Below, one piece after another: positions 44,317 through 52,826 of a stretch of 64,000 bases of DNA. A program made the translations under genes and the position numbers. The DNA is from Desulfamplus sp. (GTDB taxonomy: Bacteria > Desulfobacterota > Desulfobacteria > Desulfobacterales > Desulfobacteraceae), in the NCBI GenBank assembly GCA_015232555.1, contig JADFZJ010000001.1, positions 118,571 to 182,570 on the forward strand, in the 5' to 3' direction. Position 1 is the stretch's first letter. The number at the start of each line of letters is the position of its first letter. The notes beneath the pieces are model-generated. The model searched no databases. It was not told the DNA's origin and saw only the letters and a list, made by a program, of their open reading frames with translations.

Positions 44317-45594
44317 TTATTCTTCAGGTGGTTTTAATGTTTTGAAACTACGGTAAAGAGATAGATCATAAATAATTTTTAACCCGCCAGCCAGAAAGAA
44401 AGGTGCACTAAAAAAGAGAGGATTGGAGATTAAAAAACCTGTTAGCACAGGAGAACATGAACCTCCCACAGAACGAGCAATATTTGTGATACCTGATGCT
44501 GCTGTTCTCTCGTCAGGTGCAACCACTGCCATTGTGTATGATTGACGTGTTGGGACATCCATCTGTGAAATACTGAATCGAAGTAAAAGCACGATTATTG
44601 CAGACTCAAGATTTGGCATCAGCGGAATCAGACACAAAAGCACATTGGACGGAATATGTGTAAAAACCATTGTGTTGATAAGCCCGATATGTTTTGCAAT
44701 CCGTGCTGCAAGAAGAGCTGAAATCCCTGCAAAAATATTTGCTCCGAAAAAGATACTTCCAATAACTGCTGCATCAATTCCAAACTTGATGTGAAACCAG
44801 TACGCCATCATGCTCTGAACGATAAAACCACCTGCAAAAGCATCTAAAGCAAATAAGGCACTAAGTTTCATAACCACTTTTTTTGAACTATGAAGCCCCA
44901 TGCTGTATTTAATTTTTGTGGTGTTAATATCTTTTGTATTAGCATTAACATCTGATGAATCGGCATGATTAATATTTAATGAGCTTGCAGCTTCTACACT
45001 CTTTGAAAGTCCTATAAAAAATATAATAAGCAGAAATCCACTGAAGGCATAACAGATTAAAATAATTCGATATGCTTCCACAGTTTCAAACGCCAATTTT
45101 TGAAGAATTGCTGCAAGCCAACCGCTGCATAACGCACCTGTAGCAGTGGCAAAAGAGCCTGCAAGATTATACCATCCAAACAGCAATGTCCGTTTTTTAT
45201 CGGAAACCAATTGCGACAATGCAGCCTGTTCAATGGAAAGAAAAGGTCCGATTTCATTGCCGCTTGGACTTATTATACCGACAATTGCGGCTATGGTCAG
45301 AGCTATCGGATTTTTTGTTAAAACAAACACTATTCCTGCTGCGACCATAAGGATAGCACCAAAAATCAGCATCCTTTTTCTGCCCATACGGTCTGCAAAG
45401 GTTGTAACCCACAATGAAACAGCAACATCTCCAATAAGAGTTAGCGACAAAAGCAGACCTATTTCATGGTCTTTTAATCCTATTTCAGACAAATAGAGAA
45501 CCATCACAACAGACAGAAAACCGTAAGCAAACAGTCTTACAATACGGGTAGTAAAAAGAAGTGTGATGTCTCTTCTAAAATTAACTGAATCCAT
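44317..45594 (-). CDS. Major facilitator superfamily transporter
   Basis: 425 residues with twelve hydrophobic segments. The cytoplasmic loop 2-3 motif is WVTTFADRMGRKRML (compare DxxGRR), and a charged insert rich in Asn/Asp (about residues 200-235) separates the two halves. Drug- or metabolite-efflux members of this type are common. There is no adjacent gene to hint at the substrate. The ATG is assigned by first Met, MDSVNFRRDITLLF. Confidence 0.87.
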   Translation of the reverse strand: MDSVNFRRDITLLFTTRIVRLFAYGFLSVVMVLYLSEIGLKDHEIGLLLSLTLIGDVAVSLWVTTFADRMGRKRMLIFGAILMVAAGIVFVLTKNPIALTIAAIVGIISPSGNEIGPFLSIEQAALSQLVSDKKRTLLFGWYNLAGSFATATGALCSGWLAAILQKLAFETVEAYRIILICYAFSGFLLIIFFIGLSKSVEAASSLNINHADSSDVNANTKDINTTKIKYSMGLHSSKKVVMKLSALFALDAFAGGFIVQSMMAYWFHIKFGIDAAVIGSIFFGANIFAGISALLAARIAKHIGLINTMVFTHIPSNVLLCLIPLMPNLESAIIVLLLRFSISQMDVPTRQSYTMAVVAPDERTAASGITNIARSVGGSCSPVLTGFLISNPLFFSAPFFLAGGLKIIYDLSLYRSFKTLKPPEE

Positions 45595-45709
45595 GATTAA
45601 TTACATCTATGCAGCTCTTGATATGGTTTTCCTGTTCTTTTCGTACTTGTTTCTAAATGTTTTGGATATGGCGGCATAAAATTGACTCCTTTTTTATAAT
45701 AAATGTTTG

Positions 45710-47074
45710 TTAAAATAAGCTCCAAATAACCCCTGCTACGCCTGAAATAGCGATTACCTTAATCATGCCAATATTGAGCTGCTGCATGGCTATAAAGGAG
45801 AGTATTCCTAAAACAACTGCAAACCAGTTGACTCCACCAGTTTGAGGAAATATCACATACATTCCAAACCAGACTGCAAGATTTAGAATAACTCCTACAA
45901 CCGCAGCAGTAATACCAGATAGAGCAGAGCCAAGTTTTTGGTTATCACGAAATTTTTCAATGTAGGGTGCACCTAAAAGAATGAACATAAAGCAGGGTAA
46001 AAATGTGAAATAGGTGGCTGTCAGCGAACCTATAAAAGCACCAAATAAAGGGCTGAAATCTCCATGATAGTTCCAGCCAGCCATAAATCCTACAAACTGA
46101 ACCACCATAATAAGAGGACCTGGTGTTGTCTCTGCAAGTCCAAGTCCGTCCATCATTTGAGGTCTTGTAAGCCACGCATATTGCTCAACTCCAGCCTGAG
46201 CAATGTAAGCAAGCACTGAATAAGCTCCTCCAAAGGTCATAAAGGCGGCTTTCGTGAAAAATAGAGCTTCTGTATAAAAAACTTTCTGGGTAGTTTGAGA
46301 AGATGCGATATTTTCAGCAGAGATATTTTGACCTGATAGAAAATAAAGAATAGCTACTGGAACTGCCCAAAGTAAAACAAAAGCGACCATGACTCCTATA
46401 CTTTGTGCAGTTGACGGATAAATATGACACTCATTTGTGTCACTTTCATCTTCACAGATAACAACATAGCCCTCTTCATCAAGACCTTGTAACTCTTTTG
46501 CTTTTGTAGTTTGAAATTTATCAGGAAATAGAAGACTTCCAGCTATACCGATAAGTCCAGCTACAATGATAATTACAGGAAAAGGGATTTTGAGGAAAAA
46601 TATGGCTATAAAAGATAAAGCTGCAATAGCGGCAAGCAGTGAATTTTTAAGAGATTTTTTTCCTATTTTGATAAGTGCTGCAAAGACAATAGCCATAACT
46701 GATGCTTTTAAGCCGTTAAAAAAGGATTCAACCAGAAAAATATTTCCAAATTCAGCATAAATATAGCTTAAGGCAAACAGAATAAACATGGACGGAATAA
46801 CGAACAGAGAGCCAGCCACAATACCGCCCGGAATTTTGTGAAGCAGCCAGCCAATGTAGATTGTTAGCTGCTGTGCTTCAGGACCGGGCAGCAGCATACA
46901 GTAGTTGAGAGCGTTCAGGAACCGACTGTTGCTTATCCATCTTTTTTTATCAACAAGCTCTTCGTGCATTATTGCAATTTGTCCAGCAGGACCTCCGAAG
47001 CTAATAAATCCAAGTTTCAGCCAGAACTTGAACGCCTCAAGGAATGAGGGGTGTGGGACATTATTTTTTGTCAT
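45710..47074 (-). CDS. chrA: Chromate-transporter family (CHR) protein, long form
   Basis: About 454 residues from the ATG at 47074; the upstream TTG reading adds an atypical leader. Two CHR domains are evident: FWLKLGFISFGGPAGQIAIMHEELV with LPGPEAQQLTIYIGW, and FFTKAAFMTFGGAYSVLAYI with LAETTPGPLIMVVQFVGF. The family exports chromate, or may carry sulfate-like oxyanions. A charged cytoplasmic linker holds several Asp/Glu/Cys residues. It lies downstream of the rhodanese/reductase operon, so an oxyanion role is plausible but unproven. Confidence 0.88.
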   Translation of the reverse strand: MTKNNVPHPSFLEAFKFWLKLGFISFGGPAGQIAIMHEELVDKKRWISNSRFLNALNYCMLLPGPEAQQLTIYIGWLLHKIPGGIVAGSLFVIPSMFILFALSYIYAEFGNIFLVESFFNGLKASVMAIVFAALIKIGKKSLKNSLLAAIAALSFIAIFFLKIPFPVIIIVAGLIGIAGSLLFPDKFQTTKAKELQGLDEEGYVVICEDESDTNECHIYPSTAQSIGVMVAFVLLWAVPVAILYFLSGQNISAENIASSQTTQKVFYTEALFFTKAAFMTFGGAYSVLAYIAQAGVEQYAWLTRPQMMDGLGLAETTPGPLIMVVQFVGFMAGWNYHGDFSPLFGAFIGSLTATYFTFLPCFMFILLGAPYIEKFRDNQKLGSALSGITAAVVGVILNLAVWFGMYVIFPQTGGVNWFAVVLGILSFIAMQQLNIGMIKVIAISGVAGVIWSLF

Positions 47075-47132
47075 TTTATCACCAGTAACTTGCTGTCTGT
47101 TAAAAGTTATGTTTATCAATTGTTCCAAAAAT

Positions 47133-47450
47133 CTAACTTACTTCACCACCAGAATCCTGCCATGCTTTTATCCCACCTTCTAAATAGGAAGTTTTGATTT
47201 GTTTGTTATTCAGATATTCTGATACAGATTTACTGACAGAACCACCTTTGACACAATAGATAACTACTTGTTTATTTTCAGGGATGGTCTTACTCCAGCT
47301 TTCAATTTGTTCAGGGTCTTGCCGTGTTGCACCTGTAATTAGAGATGGTTCCGCCTCATAATCGGATTTACGCCTCACATCAAGAATCATAATATCCTGT
47401 TGGTCATCAATAATAGATTTTAACTCTTCTGTTTTGATAGTGTTTTCCAT
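47133..47450 (-). CDS. Single-domain rhodanese-like protein
   Basis: 105 residues. DIMILDVRRKSDYEAEPSLI is the CH2A-like block, VVIYCVKGGSVSKSV holds the active-site Cys in a six-residue loop (CVKGGS), and YLEGGIKAW is the terminal motif. It would carry persulfide sulfur. It follows the sirohaem-type reductase by 50 bases and precedes chrA by 58, so it probably belongs to the operon beginning at 50071. Confidence 0.87.
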   Translation of the reverse strand: MENTIKTEELKSIIDDQQDIMILDVRRKSDYEAEPSLITGATRQDPEQIESWSKTIPENKQVVIYCVKGGSVSKSVSEYLNNKQIKTSYLEGGIKAWQDSGGEVS

Positions 47451-47500
47451 AAATTAGCTCCTTTAAATTTATAAATTAAAATTAATTATATCAAATATGC

Positions 47501-48448
47501 CTATTTTATAATATTTGACAAATTAGATTTATTAAAGATTTTTGCAAACCTTTCTCCATTTTTTGAGTTTTTCTTGTAAAATGCAATAACATTTTTAAGA
47601 ACCTCTATCGCCTCATCCTCTGAAAGAAGCCTGTCAATCTCAATAGCAAGTCGTGGATGCCTTCCCAGACGACCGCCCAATTGCACCCTGAATCCCCGCC
47701 TTTCCTCACAGATGGTTCCGGTAGGACAGACCTTAATACACTTTCCGCACATAAGGCATGACGAAAAATCAATCACCGGTTTTTCTTCTACTGATTTTTC
47801 TCCAATGAGAGTTAGTTCATCATATTTGTTTATGGTGACACAGTTATCCGGTATACTGATGCAGCTATCAGGACAGGCATTAACGCATGCTTGACACTGT
47901 GAACACGGTTCATCAGAAATTGCTGGTAAAACAGCCCCTATAATTCCAAAATCCTTTATTTGAGGCTGTGAACAGCAGTTAGGGCAGTCTGAACAGCTCA
48001 ATCTGAACTCGTGGTGATACTTTAAATCCTCTTTAACACTATGTTTGAGAAAAGAGAGGATATCAGCCTGTTCAAGAAGTTTTTCAGATCTCTCTAAAAC
48101 AGATTCGCATGAATTGGCAGAATTGGGGCAGCCTGATGCTCCAAAACATCGGTCTGCCTGATATCCTCTTATATTTTTTGACATATTGGAGATAAACCGA
48201 TCTTTTGCAGCCTTTACATCATCAATAGTTACAACATAACTTCTAATAAAATTAACTCTCTTTTCACTCACAACTTCCAAATTATCCTTGTTTTTCACTT
48301 TATCTATTACATATTGCTCAACGCTCTTTTTCGCCCTTTTTCTGACAAAAAATGGGACTTTTTTGAGAGATGCTTCAGCTTCAGATGTCCAGCTAAATCT
48401 CTTTTCCAAATTTTTATCCTCATTTCCACCTGAAAATTTCAATTGCAA
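47501..48448 (-). CDS. Small sirohaem sulfite/nitrite-reductase-like protein with PCP_red and ferredoxin domains
   Basis: 315 residues. The N-terminus WTSEAEASLKKVPFFVRKRA is a PCP_red-like domain (as in protochlorophyllide reductase B). The middle is a half sulfite/nitrite reductase with the coupled-cluster/sirohaem ligands CFGASGCPNS (C-x5-C) and CSDCPNC (C-x3 spacing). Two [4Fe-4S] ferredoxin motifs are inserted (CSQCQACVNACP and CLMCGKCIKVCP). The end (RVQLGGRLGRHPRLAIEI) is a typical reductase tail. Together with Hcp-type regulation it may reduce nitrite or a sulfur oxyanion; the substrate is unknown. Confidence 0.8.
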   Translation of the reverse strand: MQLKFSGGNEDKNLEKRFSWTSEAEASLKKVPFFVRKRAKKSVEQYVIDKVKNKDNLEVVSEKRVNFIRSYVVTIDDVKAAKDRFISNMSKNIRGYQADRCFGASGCPNSANSCESVLERSEKLLEQADILSFLKHSVKEDLKYHHEFRLSCSDCPNCCSQPQIKDFGIIGAVLPAISDEPCSQCQACVNACPDSCISIPDNCVTINKYDELTLIGEKSVEEKPVIDFSSCLMCGKCIKVCPTGTICEERRGFRVQLGGRLGRHPRLAIEIDRLLSEDEAIEVLKNVIAFYKKNSKNGERFAKIFNKSNLSNIIK

Positions 48449-48456
48449 ACCTCATA

Positions 48457-49230
48457 TTATGAAAGAATTTGACCTTTTGCACTTACAATCACTCTATTTA
48501 TAGGAAGATTTACTCCCGCAATATCCATTCCTTTTTTAACCATCATCGGAAGTCCAGAGCAGCATGGCACCTCCATTATCAAAACAGTTACGCTTTTTAT
48601 ACCAGCAGTTTTGAAAATATCAGCAAATTTTGCAATGTATGAGTTTACATCATCAAATTTAGGACACCCTATCATCACAACCTTTCCTTTAAGAAAGTCT
48701 TGATGAAATGCAGGATATGCCACAGGGACACAATCCGCAGTAACCAAGAGATCAGCACCTTTTAAGAACGGAGCATTTGGAGGAATAAGACGTATCTGCA
48801 CGGGCCAATGACCTAAACTTGATTGAATAGAGGATAACTTAGTCGGTTTATTAGCATCATCGCATGAGCATGGAGATGGCGATTGTGTCAAGATTTGAAG
48901 CTGACTTGATGGGCAGCCGCACCCTAAAGTGTCAGATTTTGACTGTTCAGCAGATGTTATACTTGTCCCCTTACTATTTTTTTCAAGCACCTTTAAATAC
49001 TCCTCAACCGCTTTTTCGTCAAATTCATCTGCTTCACGCTCAATAATTTTAAGGGCATCTTGGGGGCAGTCTCCAATACATGCACCAAGACCGTCACAAT
49101 ATTGATCCTTAACAATCTTTGCCTTGCCGTCAATTATCTGAATTGCACCTTCTGCACAGGCAAGAACACAGTTACCGCAGCCATTGCAAAGTTCTTCATC
49201 TATCTGGATAATTTTTCTTCTTACTTTCAT
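48457..49230 (-). CDS. Dicluster ferredoxin with a C-terminal domain of unknown function
   Basis: 257 residues. Residues 1-65 hold two [4Fe-4S] motifs (CNGCGNCVLAC and CDGLGACIGDCP). After a helical and Cys-containing linker (GCGCP, CSCDD) the last 130 residues (PVQIRLIPPNAPFLKGADLLV...VMIGCPKFDD...VLIMEVPCCSGLP) form a domain common to a ferredoxin family often found with hcp. It is a likely electron donor for the next gene, the sirohaem reductase, 8 bases downstream. GGAGATATTAAC is the ribosome site. Confidence 0.85.
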   Translation of the reverse strand: MKVRRKIIQIDEELCNGCGNCVLACAEGAIQIIDGKAKIVKDQYCDGLGACIGDCPQDALKIIEREADEFDEKAVEEYLKVLEKNSKGTSITSAEQSKSDTLGCGCPSSQLQILTQSPSPCSCDDANKPTKLSSIQSSLGHWPVQIRLIPPNAPFLKGADLLVTADCVPVAYPAFHQDFLKGKVVMIGCPKFDDVNSYIAKFADIFKTAGIKSVTVLIMEVPCCSGLPMMVKKGMDIAGVNLPINRVIVSAKGQILS

Positions 49231-49288
49231 GTTAATATCTCCTTAATATTTTATAAAATTTTCTATTTCTATTTCTATTTAAATAAAT

Positions 49289-50071
49289 TTATAACAATAA
49301 AGACGCTGCTTTTTTTCGTCCTGACTCTGTTAAAAATGATTTTGCGATAATTTTTTCAATTCTATCCTTGCTTATCGGCTCTTGATTGTTCTCCAACTTT
49401 TCTTTCTGATCCTCTTCAAGATTGGTGATAAGATCAGCATCGTAAAGAACCTTGAAGTTAAGAGTCTCGCTCTCTCGAGGGTGGTGATGGTGTCCTACAA
49501 TATCGCACACTTCATCAATAAGCTCTGTTTTTGCTCCAAGTTTTTCAAGAATTGACCTTGCAATTGGTGGACCTTCAATTTCCTGATATTTAGGAGCATT
49601 AGAGTTATATTTTCTCTCTGACTCTTTTATGCCGATATCGTGCAGATAAGCAGCAGATAGAATTACAGCAAGATTGGCATCTGTTGTTTCTGCTCTGTTT
49701 TGATCAAATTTTTTAACCTGCTCATCTTTTCCAATCTGTTCTGCATATCGTGCAACTCTCATGGCATGACCAATACGCCTGAAATCTGATTTAAAATACC
49801 GCTTCATCTCTACAGCGACCCTGTCTTTTAATAAATCTTCACGCTGACGAACAAACTCGTCAGGCAGAGTAGCAATACATTGATCTGCAAATTGACAATA
49901 GGCAGCACATCCAAAATCCATTTTGGGATTAACAATTCTTTTGCCGCAGCCTTTGCATTTTCTTGAAGTGTCGTCCTTGAAAAACTCCATATGAGCACCG
50001 CACTCAGGGCACTTTGTCTCAAAGATGGCTTCATTATTCCAATATTGTGTATCTTGACCTGGGCATTTCAT
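49289..50071 (-). CDS. Zinc-ribbon HD-domain phosphohydrolase
   Basis: 260 residues. The N-terminus has a zinc ribbon (CPEC...CKGCGK) and further cysteines (CAAYCQFADQC) that could bind a metal cluster. The HD domain has the metal ligands RIGHAMRVARYAE, YLHDIG and VGHHHHPR, ending YDADLITNLEED. The substrate (possibly a nucleotide) is unknown. It is the first gene of the operon with the ferredoxin and sirohaem reductase, 109 bases after an FNR/HcpR-like operator. Confidence 0.85.
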   Translation of the reverse strand: MKCPGQDTQYWNNEAIFETKCPECGAHMEFFKDDTSRKCKGCGKRIVNPKMDFGCAAYCQFADQCIATLPDEFVRQREDLLKDRVAVEMKRYFKSDFRRIGHAMRVARYAEQIGKDEQVKKFDQNRAETTDANLAVILSAAYLHDIGIKESERKYNSNAPKYQEIEGPPIARSILEKLGAKTELIDEVCDIVGHHHHPRESETLNFKVLYDADLITNLEEDQKEKLENNQEPISKDRIEKIIAKSFLTESGRKKAASLLL

Positions 50072-50179
50072 ATTCTGCCTCCTTATTGTTTAATTAGTTA
50101 CTTATTGTTTTGCTGGTTCTTGTTTAAAGATTTTTAACAAGATTTGAGTGGAATATAAGTCATTGTGCAAGGAAAAACA

Positions 50180-50193
50180 TTGATCTGGATCAA
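50180..50193. promoter_or_regulatory. FNR/HcpR-like operator of the HD/ferredoxin/reductase operon
   Basis: TTGATCTGGATCAA, identical to the 14-mer upstream of hcp (25769), again preceded by AAAAAC and followed by GAAAAAA. It lies 109 bases before the operon's first ATG (111 bases at hcp), so the geometry is conserved too. This marks the two loci as one regulon. Confidence 0.8.
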
Positions 50194-50274
50194 GAAAAAA
50201 AATAGGCGTGTATTTTTCTCAAATCACATACCCTACAGAAATTAACTATTATAAAGAGTTATGCGGTAAACTCC

Positions 50275-50312
50275 CAACAAAAAAGGGTTTAACCAAAATT
50301 GGCTAAACCCTT
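50275..50312 (-). terminator. Terminator of the tRNA-Leu remnant
   Basis: AAGGGTTTA and TAAACCCTT are perfect 9-bp arms (inner CC/GG also pair). On the minus strand TTTTTTGTTG follows. It lies 10 bases past the tRNA CCA end, where a tRNA terminator is expected. Confidence 0.75.
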
Positions 50313-50321
50313 GATTTTACT

Positions 50322-50381
50322 TGGTACCTGGGACGAGAATTGAACTCGTACAGAGCTATGCTCCGAGGGATTTTAAGTCCC
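50322..50381 (-). tRNA. tRNA-Leu(UAA), 3' part only (probable attachment-site remnant)
   Basis: On the minus strand: anticodon arm GGGA-CTTAAAA-TCCC (anticodon TAA), long class II variable arm (CGGAGCATAGCTCTG), T arm ACGAG-TTCAATT-CTCGT, then CCCAGGT-A-CCA with CCA encoded. The matching 5' acceptor (ACCTGGG) and a D arm are absent upstream; instead a 27-bp palindrome joins the anticodon arm. A functional tRNA is therefore unlikely. Confidence 0.55.
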
Positions 50382-50408
50382 ACAGGGCATATTGCCAATA
50401 TACCCTGT
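50382..50408. repeat. 27-bp palindrome fused to the tRNA fragment
   Basis: ACAGGGCATATTG-C-CAATATACCCTGT: 13-bp arms with one mismatch-type pair and a single central base. It replaces the 5' half of the tRNA. Next to it, GGGCACA-like blocks recur (50491-50520). A recombinase arm or core site is possible. The rest of the gap to 50724 shows no gene I can support. Confidence 0.55.
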
Positions 50409-50724
50409 ATTCTCAAACCCTTGATTGGCAGGCATCTTCAGTCTCTACTTTTGGTTTTGTTTGGAAATGTTTTTAAATATTTGACCTTGACGGGCACAAT
50501 TTGGGCACAGTTAGGCACATCAATTTACCTATTGCTAATGCATCAAAATCATAGAAGAAGTCAGTATCTGATTAGCTATGGATGTTGGCTTCTTGATTTT
50601 TTCTTCATAACAGTGCCAACTCAATACGCAACATAAAATCTTCAATTGCAGTCCCTCACATTTTACTGCATATCTCACTTATTCCATTTCTAAATGGCAA
50701 TCTATTTGATATTCGTATTTTTTA

Positions 50725-51111
50725 TTACCATATTATATCAATGTCATACGATTTGAAAAATCCATCACAACCTATAATTGGCAGTTGTTCGGCAATACTT
50801 TGAGCAATAATCAACCTGTCAAAAGGGTCTCGATGGTGAAAGGGCAATTTCATCATTTGAGAAATATGTGGCAACTCTATTGGAAGAACAGTGAGTTCAT
50901 TCTCTTTAATTTTTTGAGGGATAAATGTGTCAAATGGCTCTGCCAATTCAAGTTTGTTGATGCTGATTTTGATTCCGATTTCCCACAAACTTACAACACT
51001 CATAAAAAGTTCATTGTCAAAGTTTTCCATAAAATCACGGGCATTTTTACTCAGTTTTTCACTACCGCCGATAAACCATAGAAAACTGCTTGTATCAATC
51101 AGTGCTTTCAT
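50725..51111 (-). CDS. PIN-domain toxin (VapC-like)
   Basis: 128 residues. The acidic active-site residues are in ALIDTSSFLWFIGG (Asp6), SVVSLWEIGIK (Glu) and RDPFDRLIIAQ (Asp pair), with a final Asp in IIGCDGFF. This is the Sll0205-like PIN subfamily, an RNase toxin. Its start overlaps the stop of the upstream antitoxin gene by four bases, the usual arrangement of a type II toxin-antitoxin pair. Confidence 0.9.
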   Translation of the reverse strand: MKALIDTSSFLWFIGGSEKLSKNARDFMENFDNELFMSVVSLWEIGIKISINKLELAEPFDTFIPQKIKENELTVLPIELPHISQMMKLPFHHRDPFDRLIIAQSIAEQLPIIGCDGFFKSYDIDIIW

Positions 51112-51338
51112 CTCATATAATCCTGAAAATCTTCGGGAGTTGCATCAAAATCATCAGCCATTTTAATCAATCCTTTAGCACTTCCGAATTGTCGTTTCTT
51201 TTTTCTTTTTTTTCTGACATCAATCAGTTTTACAATCGGCTGACCATTCTGAGTGATCAGAACTTCATTTCCTTCAATTGTTTTTTGGAGAAGGTCTGGG
51301 AAACACGTTGCGGCCTGTTTAATATCGATGTTCAACAT
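51108..51338 (-). CDS. Phd/YefM-type antitoxin
   Basis: 76 residues. MLNIDIKQAATCFPDLLQKTIEGNEVLITQNGQPIVKL is the Phd/YefM DNA-binding fold; the basic patch KKRKKKR and the acidic tail (DDFDATPEDFQDY) would wrap the toxin. GAGGAAATATT precedes the ATG. It is the first gene of the pair and likely autoregulates it. Confidence 0.88.
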   Translation of the reverse strand: MLNIDIKQAATCFPDLLQKTIEGNEVLITQNGQPIVKLIDVRKKRKKKRQFGSAKGLIKMADDFDATPEDFQDYMR

Positions 51339-51443
51339 AATATTTCCTCCTCATTGTTTTAGTTTGGTATTTTCACACTTCTCTCTCAACATCAATTTAT
51401 CTATAAATCATAGCACGTATTATTTCATACTTTCGATTTCAAA

Positions 51444-51641
51444 TCAAAGATGAAAATCAACAGAAGTCTGAAGTGCTACTTCAGGTGTCCCATAAAAACC
51501 ACCTGAAGGAAATACAGACGTTTCATATTTATCGTTAGCATAACTGTAGAAAGCCAATCCCCATTCGTCTTTATCTCCAAAATACCGAAGCCTCAAAAGA
51601 TGAGTTGGAGTGTTGAAAGCAATTACGTTTTTTGTATTGCC
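51444..51641 (-). pseudogene. C-terminal remnant of an unrecognised gene
   Basis: A 65-codon stretch open between stops, with no start codon. It ends at TGA 51444 and contains LLRLRYFGDKDEWGLAFYSY and KYETSVFPSGGFYGTPE. The aromatic, Gly-rich pattern and sensible codon use look like real protein, cut off at its N-terminus. Upstream sequence is non-coding in all frames that I followed. The family is not recognised. Confidence 0.45.
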
Positions 51642-51867
51642 TCAGGCGTTAGTAAAAACTATGGACTTTACTCCATGATTTTTAGTAAACTTTCATTTTA
51701 AAGGTCTCGTATCCAATCATTACTATCCATGATTTAAAAATTTGTTTCATATGGATACCAAATTATAGATACAAAGTCACACCTATTTATAATTTCTTAT
51801 AACAGACCGTCACATACTTTCCATGATTTAAAGTAATGTCAAAAGCAGTGCTACCGGAGCAAATATT

Positions 51868-52782
51868 ATGAAATTAGAAAGTCTCAGCCTGAAAAATTTC
51901 CGTTGATATAAAGAGATTGAAGTCAAGTTACATCCTGTGATTACGGTATTTGTTGGAAATAATGGTCATGGCAAGACAGCTCTGTTAGATGCCATACGGA
52001 TTGCCTTATGGTCGTATGTAAGTAATTTTGATCTGGCTCGTTCAGCCTATGCTGACCCTGCAAATACAATCTCGGTTAGTGATGTTTTTATGCTAAAGAC
52101 TTATAATGCCATGATGGCACGTCAACTCCCTTCAGAAATAGAAATCACCGGCAATTATGGAGACGGATTGAAAACATGGAAACGTTTCAGAGATAGTGAA
52201 GCCCCAAGGTCTCAAACAAAAGATGATGTATCCACGCAAGCCATGAAAAAATATGCGGAAAAATTACAGGCATCAATCCGCAATGTCAATGATGAGCCTG
52301 TTGATTTGCCAGTATTAGGTTATTATGGAACTGGCAGATTATGGAAAGAAAAAAGGCTGACTCAAAGTAAAAAGAGAGTAATTTAAGCAGAAAAGGGGGA
52401 GGAGAACATCCGAACATTTGCCTATCGCGACTGTCTTGATCCAGCCTCAAATTACAAGCAGTTTGAAGAGTGGTTTGTCTCATCTTTTAAAAAACTCAGA
52501 GAGTCACAGATTAAACAGTTAGAGGCAGATATTTTACCCATTAAAAAACAGCATAGAGCAGAAGAAACCTTGCGTATTCTCAACCTGAATTGTCGAACTG
52601 GAAAGTTAAGGTATATGAGAAGAGCAGCAGTAAAGGATTATTTGCAAACAGCAGAAGCATTTGCCGAGATGGCATTGGAATTTGATGAAGAAGAGTGGAG
52701 ACCTTTGCTTGAAAAAGAGCTGGAAACCATAAAGAAATTACCTTTTTCTACAGCAATAAGGCATATTTTAATGTCATTTTAA
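51868..52782 (+). pseudogene. AAA-family ATPase, broken by two in-frame stop codons
   Basis: One frame runs from ATG 51868 to TAA 52782. It is interrupted by TGA at 51904 (after MKLESLSLKNFR) and TAA at 52384. The start KLESLSLKNFR.YKEIEVKLHP and Walker A VGNNGHGKTALLDAI are those of RecF/SMC-like AAA ATPases of defence or OLD type. Later parts (LDPASNYKQFEEWFVSSF, AEAFAEMALEFDEEEWRPLL) remain recognisable. No frameshift is needed. Walker B and signature are missing, so a central deletion is likely. Confidence 0.75.
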
Positions 52783-52826
52783 ACGGCAAGGATTTATACA
52801 AATATGCTCTAAAAATTACAGGTCTA

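Noticed and set aside
50322..50408. Complete functional tRNA-Leu
   Set aside because: The 5' acceptor strand does not pair with CCCAGGT and no canonical D arm can be found; a palindrome occupies that place.
50340..50636. 98-codon plus-strand ORF
   Set aside because: It begins inside the tRNA-Leu T/variable region, crosses the palindrome and has no recognisable motif.
51904..51906. In-frame TGA as a selenocysteine codon
   Set aside because: No Cys is expected at this site in RecF-like starts, no adjacent selenocysteine-insertion hairpin is evident, and a second stop follows in the same gene.
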